Source: Archangium violaceum (lineage in GTDB: Bacteria; Myxococcota; Myxococcia; Myxococcales; Myxococcaceae). From it: 64,000 bases of DNA. This document shows, one piece after another, positions 7,410-14,346 of this stretch. Under the pieces are notes generated by a model. It saw only the letters and a list, made by a program, of their open reading frames with translations. It had not been told where the DNA came from and made no database searches. Position numbers and translations under genes: made by a program. The DNA is taken from contig NZ_CP069338.1 in NCBI RefSeq assembly GCF_016859125.1, forward strand, positions 124,001 through 188,000, in the 5' to 3' direction. The first letter of the stretch is position 1, and every line of letters starts with the position of its first letter.

Positions 7410-8521
7410 GCCTCGTCTCCTTGCCTCCCCGCGAGCAGCCGCCCATCCCGCACCCGCTGCCGCCCCCGCGCGAAGACGTGGACGACCTCGAGCGAGCGCC
7501 CATCCAGCACCACCACGTCACCATCCAACTCCGGTGCGAGCCTGCCCTTTCCACGCAGCTTCAGCGCCGCGGCCGGATTGGCCGTGAAGAAAGGTAGTAC
7601 CAGCTCGAGCGGGAGCCCGTGCTCGCGCACGGCGGCGACGAATTCCTGGTGTAGCTTCGCCGGCTCCGCGCCCGCCGTGTGGGCATCCGAGGACACGGTG
7701 AGCCGCTCGGGCACGCCTCCGTGCTCCAGATAGTAGCGGATCCACCGGCCCGCTCCGGGGTCCACCGTGTCCACGTCCACGAAGGCGCCCCGGCGTGACA
7801 GGGCGATGGCGTCGTCCATCAACGCGTCGGAGCGGTTGGCGTGGGTGACGTAGAGGCACTCGGGCACCACCTCGTACCCGTCGAGCAGTGCGTGGAGCGG
7901 CGCGAGCAGGGTGCGGCCCGGCCCGACGTGGAAGTGGGTGACGCCCGCCTTGCCCGCGGTCCGCCCGCCCACCATCGCCGCGGACACCAGCCGCGCCAGC
8001 TCGTCCAACGTGGGATGGCTCGAGCGGACGTCGGAGATGGCCAGCTCGCCCACGCCGAGCACGCGGTCGATGAAGACCAGGTCATCCGTCACGGAGCCGG
8101 TGAGCGTGAGGGGCGGGAGGTGGAAACCGCCCGTATAAAGGAAGGCGCTCACCCCCTGCGCTACCAACTGCCGCACCTTGCCCAGCAGCGCGCCCAGGTG
8201 CCGCGTGGAGCCATCCGTGCCCAGACACCCCACCACGGTGGTGATGCCCGCGAGCAGCAATTGCTCCAGGGACACCTCGGGCATGCGGCTGGCGAAGCCC
8301 TTCTCCCCACCGGCCCCGATGAGGTGCTGATGGGGGTCCACGAAGCCGGGGATGACGAGGCCTCCCCGCGCATCGACGACCTCGAAGGGCAACCCGAGCG
8401 CGGCCAGCGCGGCCTCGTCCACCTCTCCCAGCCGGGCCACGCGCTCGCCGACCAGCAGCACCGACCGGGCGTCCACCGGTGCCGGCGTATGGAGGACTCC
8501 GTTGCGGATGAGGGTGAACAT
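7406..8521 (-). CDS. iadA: Isoaspartyl (beta-aspartyl) dipeptidase, amidohydrolase family
   Basis: The protein has 371 residues. It is an amidohydrolase-superfamily metalloenzyme: the first metal motif is VIPGFVDPHQH, followed by the isoaspartyl-dipeptidase hallmarks GGEKGF, TTVVGCLGTDG, YTGGFHLPPLTLTGS, HFHVGPG (metal His), the downstream His/Asp sites and SSDAH. It splits beta-Asp-Xaa dipeptides. Next to a cyanophycinase the natural substrate is probably beta-Asp-Arg, released as Asp plus Arg. It lies in one operon with the truncated synthetase-like gene (17-nt gap upstream) and cphB (4-nt overlap downstream). Confidence 0.9.
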   Translation of the reverse strand: MFTLIRNGVLHTPAPVDARSVLLVGERVARLGEVDEAALAALGLPFEVVDARGGLVIPGFVDPHQHLIGAGGEKGFASRMPEVSLEQLLLAGITTVVGCLGTDGSTRHLGALLGKVRQLVAQGVSAFLYTGGFHLPPLTLTGSVTDDLVFIDRVLGVGELAISDVRSSHPTLDELARLVSAAMVGGRTAGKAGVTHFHVGPGRTLLAPLHALLDGYEVVPECLYVTHANRSDALMDDAIALSRRGAFVDVDTVDPGAGRWIRYYLEHGGVPERLTVSSDAHTAGAEPAKLHQEFVAAVREHGLPLELVLPFFTANPAAALKLRGKGRLAPELDGDVVVLDGRSLEVVHVFARGRQRVRDGRLLAGRQGDEA

Positions 8522-8538
8522 CGGACGCCCCGCTCCGC

Positions 8539-9708
8539 CTACTCGAAGCTCCGCGACACCGGGGCCTCGCAGGTGCCCTCCTCACCCACCTCCACATCGG
8601 CGAGCGCCTCGAGCACCTCCAGCGCCTCCTCCACCAGGTCCGCGATGATGACCAGCCGGTCCCCGGGCCGGGAGAGCTGGAAGCCGAGGAGGATGCCCTC
8701 GCGCTGGTCCGCGGCGAAGTGGTGGGGTGTGTCCGAAGCCAGGCAGCTGCGCATCAACTGGGGGATCTCCAGCTCCGCGCGCCCGCGACGATCCTTCAGA
8801 TCATGGAACACGTACTCGTCCACGAAGGGGAGCGACGCCTGGGTGGTGGCCAGGATGTCCTCGTCACGGCGGTCTCCGGGCAGGCCCATCACCATGAGGG
8901 TGCGGCGGTGGGTATCACGGGGCAGCGCCTCGGCGATGGCTCGCATGGCCCCGACGTTGTGCCCGTAGTCCAGGATGACCTGCCGTCCCGCCAGCCCCAG
9001 TACGTTGAAGCGCCCCGGTACCATGCGGTGGTCCGAGCGGAAGGTGGTCAGCGCCCGCACGATGAGGGCGGGGTTGAGCCCCTGCGCCACGTTGCGCAGC
9101 ACCCGGTTGGTGAGCGGCTTCTCCTGGCAGATCTCCACGGCCAGGGCGGACGTATCGGATGTCTGCGAGGCGAGAATCCGCTTCTGGTGGATGCCATAAC
9201 CGAGCTGCACCAGGCTGCCGGTGGGGGTCAGCCGACGCACGGGGATCTTCCGGCGACGCGCCGCGTCGACGATGGCGCGGGTGCTCGGGCCGAGCCGGTA
9301 CTCGTCGGCGATCTCCCGCAGGCGCTCGATGGCCGCGGCGGCGTCGTAGGGCTCGTCGAGCATGGCGGCGAGCGTCATCTCCAGCGCCGTCTTGAAGGCC
9401 TCGCGCGCGGGCTCCTCCTCTTCATAGGCGATCACCACGGTGTACACCCCGGTCTCGCCCGTGCCGCGTGCGCGGCCATAGCCCACGTCGAAACCCATCT
9501 CGTTCTGGAGCGCGAGCGTGACGTGCTCGCAGATGTGGGCCAGGTACGTGCCGCGCCTCAGCCGCTCCACGAAACCGCCCGGTCTGCCCACGCTGCACTC
9601 GTGCGTGTGGAGCCCGGGCACCCAGGACGTCAGCCGCTCGACGAAACCCGGAAAGGAGTTGCTCGGCCGCGTCTCGAACGGACCGATGTCCAGTTCGATG
9701 CGCAGCAC
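8539..9708 (-). CDS. Cyanophycin synthetase-like protein lacking both ATP-dependent ligase cores
   Basis: The protein has 389 residues, against roughly 870 for CphA. It starts at a GTG at 9708. Residues 1-200 match the CphA N-domain, including H58-x2-E61-H62 in YLAHICEHVTLALQ and the GSLVQLGYGIHQKRI run that normally leads into the ATP-grasp domain. At about residues 200-212 (PLTNRVLRNVAQGLNPALI) the sequence jumps straight into the Mur-ligase C-terminal region (MVPGRFNVLGLAG, VILDYGHNVGA, VMGLPGDRRDED). The ATP-grasp catalytic part and the Mur-ligase P-loop are therefore absent, and it cannot polymerise. The frame is intact with normal codon use, so it looks maintained rather than decayed. 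It leads the iadA-cphB operon. Confidence 0.85.
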   Translation of the reverse strand: MLRIELDIGPFETRPSNSFPGFVERLTSWVPGLHTHECSVGRPGGFVERLRRGTYLAHICEHVTLALQNEMGFDVGYGRARGTGETGVYTVVIAYEEEEPAREAFKTALEMTLAAMLDEPYDAAAAIERLREIADEYRLGPSTRAIVDAARRRKIPVRRLTPTGSLVQLGYGIHQKRILASQTSDTSALAVEICQEKPLTNRVLRNVAQGLNPALIVRALTTFRSDHRMVPGRFNVLGLAGRQVILDYGHNVGAMRAIAEALPRDTHRRTLMVMGLPGDRRDEDILATTQASLPFVDEYVFHDLKDRRGRAELEIPQLMRSCLASDTPHHFAADQREGILLGFQLSRPGDRLVIIADLVEEALEVLEALADVEVGEEGTCEAPVSRSFE

Positions 9709-9881
9709 GGGCTTGTATGCATGGAGATTGGGACCCGAAGGGCCTGGACCCTGCGGACCGTCACGCAGTGGGAGGTCATTGGGAAGGATTCCAGATCGAG
9801 ATGATTCCAGACGAGCCGCATGGCTGTCTGACTGCTTTTAGAGGTATTCCTGCCCTTCCCGGCCGGCACTTGTCCTCGGGT

Positions 9882-10060
9882 TCAATGTGGCCCGTGCTTC
9901 ACGGTCCGGAAGCTCAGCGAATAACGCAGCGTCTTCACGGGTGAGAGGGTGTGCTGCCACTGCGAGCGCGAGGCACCGGCCATGAGGTAGAGGGAAAAGC
10001 CAGGCAGATAGCGCAGTCCTTCTGGAAGCTCGGCCACCTGGGAAGATTGAGAAGCGGGCA
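9882..10060 (-). pseudogene. 3' remnant of an AlkB-like 2-oxoglutarate/Fe(II) oxygenase gene
   Basis: The frame ending at the TGA at 9882-9884 encodes LPEGLRYLPGFSLYLMAG, then ASRSQWQHTLSPVK and LRYSLSFRTVKHGPH. This matches the C-terminal block of AlkB-family dealkylases: the Leu-Tyr strand, the WQH containing the distal iron His, and the Arg in RYSLSFR. Nothing upstream encodes the H-x-D half. The frame meets the stop codon of the DUF2231 gene at 10092-10094 and has no start of its own. It is a deletion remnant. The rest of the gap 9709-9881 shows nothing recognisable. Confidence 0.65.
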
Positions 10061-10091
10061 CCGTGGCCGCGACCGGGCCTGACGCATCTGG

Positions 10092-10769
10092 TCAGAGCAT
10101 CGGCGCGTTGGGGAGCGACTCGGTGGAGTCCGGCACCATGGCCTCGTCCGGAATCGTGGGTCCCTCGTAGCCCCGGCCAAAGCCCTTGGCGCCCGAGTGC
10201 AGGGGATGGGCCCCCGACAAGAGGCTCCTCGCGCGGCCGAACAGCCAGCGCAGGCCCTGGAGCCCATCGCGCACGAGCGCCGCCGGCGCCTCACGCGACA
10301 GCAACGGCGGTCCCTTCAACGTCCCCGTCGAGGCGTCCGCCGGCATCGGGTTGATGCCCACGCCCAGCTCGTAGACCATCTTGCCGCCGAGCGTCGCCGT
10401 GTACAGCGCCACGGAGTTGGCGACCAGTCCGATGAGGCTCTGACCGAGCGAGGGGGGACGGCTCAGCCGCCACAACGTCACACCGACCGCGCCGAGCGTG
10501 ACGACGGCATTGCCCAGGCCGTGGAGGAACACCATGTCCCGAGCGCGGGGCTCCTCGAGCCGCACCTCCTGGGAGGAGGCCAGTCCCGCCAGTCCCGAGA
10601 AGAGGGCGCTCACCGTACCGGCCACCCACAACCGCCGGCCCACCTTCGCCCAGGCCTTGTCTCCACTCGCGACCGCGATGAAGTCGGCCACCGTCGCGGT
10701 GGGCAACAGGGCCAGCGGCGCGTGGACGACGGACGGGTGCAACTCGTGAAGCAGCATCTTCTTCTTCAT
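10092..10769 (-). CDS. DUF2231-type membrane protein
   Basis: The protein has 225 residues and starts at the ATG at 10769 (MKKKMLLHELHPSVVHAPLALLP). The opening HPSVVHAPLALLP and the four hydrophobic segments within residues 12-150 (WVAGTVSALFSGLAGLASS, FLHGLGNAVVTLGAVGVTLW, SLIGLVANSVALYTATLGG) fit DUF2231, a predicted inner-membrane family often found with haem or redox proteins. The C-terminal tail of about 75 residues is soluble and Gly/Pro-rich. Function unknown. Its stop codon is shared in frame with the AlkB remnant downstream. Confidence 0.82.
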   Translation of the reverse strand: MKKKMLLHELHPSVVHAPLALLPTATVADFIAVASGDKAWAKVGRRLWVAGTVSALFSGLAGLASSQEVRLEEPRARDMVFLHGLGNAVVTLGAVGVTLWRLSRPPSLGQSLIGLVANSVALYTATLGGKMVYELGVGINPMPADASTGTLKGPPLLSREAPAALVRDGLQGLRWLFGRARSLLSGAHPLHSGAKGFGRGYEGPTIPDEAMVPDSTESLPNAPML

Positions 10770-10985
10770 GGCGTCTCCCCCATGGCTGCGAGGGCACGCG
10801 GCACGGCCGCACCTGCCCCCGTGATGCCTGGAAGGTAGGCACCCCCACCACTCCCTGCGTCCTCCCGAGCGACCTGCCCGAGGCTCGTCCTCCTGCTCGG
10901 GCTGCATCCGCGATGTGAAGCATCAGGCGCAACGGACTTCCCGTGGGCAGATTCGGGAGAGAGCTCGAGCAGGGAGGTTCACACC

Positions 10986-11171
10986 ATGAAAGAGCCGGCG
11001 AAGGAACGAGGCTCCGGGGCCCCACCAGGACCCGAGGAGCCTCTCGAGGGAGTCCAGTCGGAGGAGGGCCGTTCGGCTGAATCGGACGCGGTCCCCGACG
11101 AACAGATCGAGGGCCGCGCGATGGACACCATCACGGACGGCGACGGGAACTACCTGGAGCCGCCAGACTGA
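10986..11171 (+). CDS. Small acidic hypothetical protein
   Basis: The protein has 61 residues, with the ATG at 10986 preceded by GGGAGG. It is strongly acidic and Pro/Gly-rich (PGPEEPLEGVQSEEGRSAESD) and ends YLEPPD. There are no hydrophobic segments or cysteines, so it is likely disordered and cytosolic. No family recognised. Good ribosome binding and a following hairpin support it as a real gene. Confidence 0.6.
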   Translation: MKEPAKERGSGAPPGPEEPLEGVQSEEGRSAESDAVPDEQIEGRAMDTITDGDGNYLEPPD

Positions 11172-11183
11172 GTGCATACGAGG

Positions 11184-11207
11184 GGTGGCCCGGCTCCCCG
11201 GGCCACC
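11184..11207. terminator. Bidirectional hairpin terminator
   Basis: GGTGGCCCGG (11184-11193), loop CTCC, and the exact complement CCGGGCCACC (11198-11207) lie between the converging stops at 11171 and 11208. Confidence 0.6.
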
Positions 11208-12104
11208 TCAGTGCCGGACTTCGTTTCCCGGGTGGTGCGAGGAGCTGTCGATCTTCTGCTCCACCGTCCTGGCGAACTCATGCGACGGGCGACGGGTCCG
11301 GAGGTCGAAGCTGTCGCCCTGACTCAAGACATGGAGTCGGACGTTGAAGAGCGAGAGGGTCCGTTCACGCTCTTCCTCCGCCACGTTGGTGTAGGTCACG
11401 TCCTCGGCGTCGGCGACGTAGACGGCTCCGGAGCCCACGACGGTGAAGGACTCCTCCCGCTCGACGATGATCGCCGTGTTCTCGTCGATGCCCAGGCCGA
11501 TGAAGCGCGGATTCTGGGCCACCGCGCCCAGGAGCCGGCCGATGCGCCCACGCTCGGCGAAGTGCTGGTCGATGATGACATCCCGGATGAACCCGAGCCC
11601 CGGAGCCATCTGCAACGTCTCGCCAATCTTGTGGGTCTCCGCGCTGACGCCGGACACGAGCATCGTATCGGCCATGACGGACGCGCCGGCCGACGTGCCC
11701 ACCACCGTGCCGCCCCGGCGGTAGAACTCCTCGACCGCGCTGCACAGCCGGGTGCCCGCGAAGCGCGTGGTGATCTTCAACTGCGCGCCGCCGGTGAAGA
11801 AGAAGACGTCGGCCCCCTCGAGCAGCTCCAGCGGTGGATCGAGCAGCAGGTCCGCGCGCTGTTCGATGCCCAGGTGGACGACATCCTTGCACCCCAGTTC
11901 ACGAAAGGTGCGCTGGTAATCCTCTGATGATGAGCCGCCGGCAACCGGCCGTCGCGCTTCGGAAGGCGCCAGGGTGCGCGCCGGAGGGTGGAGGGAGCCA
12001 TCGCTCGGCCGCTCCGTCTGGGTCCGGCTCTGTGCCGTGCTCTCGCGTCTGGCCTTGCCGTGCCCGTTATTTCCACCCCGCTTCGTCCTGGTCGTTCGTG
12101 CCAT
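11208..12104 (-). CDS. Cyanophycinase-like protein with replaced N-terminus (possibly inactive)
   Basis: The protein has 298 residues from the ATG at 12104 (GGAG 5 nt upstream). From residue 61 onward it is a clear S51 cyanophycinase homologue: EDYQRTFRELG, GGAQLKITTRF, VGTSAGASVM (S138), IIDQHFAERGRIGR (H181), GLGIDENTA (E208). Residues 1-60 (MARTTRTKRGGNNGHGKARR...) are basic and low-complexity. They lack the family's first beta strand and GG-x-E-D-K turn, and no other frame supplies them. Either the gene is decaying or the start region has been rearranged. It is distinct from the intact cphB at 6561-7409. Confidence 0.75.
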   Translation of the reverse strand: MARTTRTKRGGNNGHGKARRESTAQSRTQTERPSDGSLHPPARTLAPSEARRPVAGGSSSEDYQRTFRELGCKDVVHLGIEQRADLLLDPPLELLEGADVFFFTGGAQLKITTRFAGTRLCSAVEEFYRRGGTVVGTSAGASVMADTMLVSGVSAETHKIGETLQMAPGLGFIRDVIIDQHFAERGRIGRLLGAVAQNPRFIGLGIDENTAIIVEREESFTVVGSGAVYVADAEDVTYTNVAEEERERTLSLFNVRLHVLSQGDSFDLRTRRPSHEFARTVEQKIDSSSHHPGNEVRH

Positions 12105-12211
12105 GCGCTCCGCTCTCTCCCCCTCCAGGAAGGATTGGTCTCGCATCCCAGATTGAACAGGGTGAGGACCATGGCCTCGCGGCGTGTGTGGTCCACGGGA
12201 TGGTGGAGCCA

Positions 12212-12940
12212 ATGACGAGTAGAGAGAAGGTGGAAGCGGGACAGCGGGACGAAGCCTGGCGTTCCGCCCGGCAGGGGCATCTGCATGCGCGGCCGGGAAC
12301 CCCTCGGATCGAAGGAGCTCTGGGCCTGCACCCCCTGGGCTTGAGCCTCGGACATGATGGAATCATCTACGTGCCGCCAGGCTACCGGCCGGATCAGCCA
12401 GCGCCGCTCGCCGTGATGCTTCATGGAGCCGGAGGCTCGGCCCAACATGGACTGGAGCTGCTCCTGGCCCGGGCCGATGAGGCGAACGTGATCCTCCTGG
12501 CACCGGGCTCCCGAGGCCCCACCTGGGACGTCATCGTGGACGACTACGGGCCGGACGTGCACTTCATCGATCAGGCACTCGCGCATGTCTTCGAGCAGTA
12601 CGCGGTGGACCCCGCGCGGGTGGCCATCGGGGGATTCTCCGACGGAGCGTCGTACGCGCTCTCGCTCGGAATCGGGAATGGGGACCTGTTCCGGCACATC
12701 ATCGCCTTCTCCCCGGGCTTCGCCGTACCACCCAGACGGCAGGGCACGCCGCGCATCTTCATGAGCCACGGCACGGATGACCGGGTGCTCCCCATCGACC
12801 GGTGCAGCCGCCGGCTGATGCAGGTGTTCGAGCGCGCGGGCCAGGACGTGCACTACGTGGAGTTCAAGGGCCCGCACGTCGTCCCCGAGGAGGTGACGCG
12901 CGAGGCGGTGCGCTGGTGGCTGGAGGGCTCGGTCCACTGA
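12212..12940 (+). CDS. Phospholipase/carboxylesterase-type alpha/beta hydrolase
   Basis: The protein has 242 residues. The ATG at 12212 follows GGAG with a short spacer; an ATG at 12200 is an alternative. The fold markers are IIYVPPGYRP, LAVMLHGAGGSAQHGL (oxyanion region), the nucleophile in IGGFSDGASYAL, Asp in MSHGTDDRVLP and His in FKGPHVVPEE. This matches the small carboxylesterase family that hydrolyses short acyl esters or lysophospholipids. There is no signal peptide. It is divergent from the truncated cyanophycinase gene and convergent with the pyrophosphorylase gene. Confidence 0.85.
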   Translation: MTSREKVEAGQRDEAWRSARQGHLHARPGTPRIEGALGLHPLGLSLGHDGIIYVPPGYRPDQPAPLAVMLHGAGGSAQHGLELLLARADEANVILLAPGSRGPTWDVIVDDYGPDVHFIDQALAHVFEQYAVDPARVAIGGFSDGASYALSLGIGNGDLFRHIIAFSPGFAVPPRRQGTPRIFMSHGTDDRVLPIDRCSRRLMQVFERAGQDVHYVEFKGPHVVPEEVTREAVRWWLEGSVH

Positions 12941-12974
12941 CCGAGGCCCTTGGACATGCTCCGAGGCAGGTGCC

Positions 12975-14090
12975 TCACGAAGACACGAGGCGCTGGCGGA
13001 GCCGCTTCGCCACGCGCGGAAGGTCATCGGGCGCCTTCACCGGCTCGAACCGGCTGGTCACCGGATCCGTCCGGCTCACCTCGATGAAGGCGACGGGGAG
13101 GAGCGGCTGACCATCCGGACGGGTGAGGCTGCTGGCCTCCGCCGTTACCTGCTCGAGCTGGAGCACGGGCTGTCCCTCCACCTTCTTGGAGACCACCCGG
13201 TAGGGAATGGGAATCTCCTTGTCGAGGATGGCCTCCAGGTCGAAGGTGATGTTGTTGGTCGAGATGAAGGCGTGCTGGGCCGGGTCCACCTTCTCGACGA
13301 GTTGGAGCTGGCCGTTCAAGCGCACCGGCGCCGCGCCCGCGTCGAGCGCCCCGCTGGGGTTCTTCCGCGGCGTCACCTCCACCGTCATGGCCTTACCCAA
13401 CGCCAGGTGCATGCCGATGACGACCGGGTCGAGCGTCGCCGCCAGGTTGTCCACATTGGAGAAGTACACGCAGCGCACGCCGCGCCGGCGCAGCTCCTCC
13501 CCCACCCCGCTCTCGTGCAAGGCCCGGAAGACGTCCCCATGTCCCGAGGGAGCGAACGAGAGCTTGCCGTCCGGGCCTCGGAACAGTTCACCCGTTGGCG
13601 TGAGCCGCGGAAGCATCCGCTGTCGGAAGAGGAACACACCTTCCTTCTGACCCCGTTGCGTCAGGTGCGCGTCGATCTCGTCATGGGTGAGAAAGGACGT
13701 CATCACCGCCACGGGCACCGGGCGCCCGAGGCGCTCGCCCAGCCGGCGCGCCTCCGCGAGCTTGAAGTCGAGGAAGGTGCGCTCCCCCACCACGGGCACG
13801 AGCCCCTTCACGCCACCACCGAAACGCGTGCCGGCGCCACCGGCCACGATGAGGGCGGCCACCTGGCCCTGGCGGAACGCCTCCTCACCGCGTGCCCGGT
13901 ACGCCTCGTAGTCGAGAGACCCCTCGGGAGGGAGCGCGCGGATGTCACCCTCCTCGAGTGACTGGAGGGAGCCCGCGAGCGGCGGAGCTTCGACCAGCTC
14001 ACCGCGTTGGTAGCGGGCGAGCAGTTCTCGGAAGCTCGCGGCGTCGAAGCCATCGCGCGCGAATTGAGGATTATCGAGGTCCGTATCCAT
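12975..14090 (-). CDS. UTP-hexose-1-phosphate uridylyltransferase (UDPGP family)
   Basis: The protein has 371 residues from the ATG at 14090; a GTG at 14111 would add seven. It forms UDP-sugars from UTP and sugar-1-phosphate. The signature is [15 protein letters not shown] then VKGLVPV (residues about 70-90), the nucleotide-binding loop of the eukaryote-like UDPGP/UAP1 family. Further matches are [25 protein letters not shown] and the substrate site [11 protein letters not shown]. Divergent from the galactose operon, it probably supplies UDP-glucose for galE and glf. A palindromic motif lies 27-48 nt upstream, depending on the start. Confidence 0.85.
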   Translation of the reverse strand: MDTDLDNPQFARDGFDAASFRELLARYQRGELVEAPPLAGSLQSLEEGDIRALPPEGSLDYEAYRARGEEAFRQGQVAALIVAGGAGTRFGGGVKGLVPVVGERTFLDFKLAEARRLGERLGRPVPVAVMTSFLTHDEIDAHLTQRGQKEGVFLFRQRMLPRLTPTGELFRGPDGKLSFAPSGHGDVFRALHESGVGEELRRRGVRCVYFSNVDNLAATLDPVVIGMHLALGKAMTVEVTPRKNPSGALDAGAAPVRLNGQLQLVEKVDPAQHAFISTNNITFDLEAILDKEIPIPYRVVSKKVEGQPVLQLEQVTAEASSLTRPDGQPLLPVAFIEVSRTDPVTSRFEPVKAPDDLPRVAKRLRQRLVSS

Positions 14091-14138
14091 CGGTTGGCAG
14101 GTCACGGGCACAAGGTTCAGCTCTCATCCCCCGGTACG

Positions 14139-14158
14139 CATTGTCCTCCAGGACAGGA
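14139..14158 (-). promoter_or_regulatory. Operator-like motif related to 4659-4678
   Basis: CATTGTCCTCCAGGACAGGA contains the exact inverted repeat TGTCCT-CC-AGGACA. It matches 17 of 20 positions of the reverse complement of the palindrome in front of the cupin gene. It lies shortly upstream of the pyrophosphorylase start. Confidence 0.5.
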
Positions 14159-14195
14159 CGCGCCGGGTTGGTGGACGCTCAACCACCCGAGCGGT

Positions 14196-14263
14196 GTCAG
14201 GGCGCGAGTTGAAGGCTCTCGCCCCAGCCATTTCACCGCTTCCACCGCCGCCCGCGCCCTGAC
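14196..14263. repeat. Long-range inverted repeat between divergent sugar genes
   Basis: GTCAGGGCGCG (14196-14206) is exactly complementary to CGCGCCCTGAC (14253-14263), separated by 46 nt. It lies in the 235-bp region between the pyrophosphorylase and GH2 starts. It could be paired operator halves or an mRNA leader structure. Confidence 0.4.
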
Positions 14264-14346
14264 GGCCGCATCCGCCGGGATGCTCCGCGACCGGGCGGGG
14301 AAGGCACCCACACTGCTCATCCACACGCGGTGCCTACTCTTGCCGC

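Noticed and set aside
11777-13027. Minus-strand frame that might supply the missing N-terminus of the second cyanophycinase
   Set aside because: Its translation (WRLPKRDGRLPAAHHQRITS) does not contain the S51 N-terminal strand or GG-x-E-D turn; it is also antisense to the esterase.
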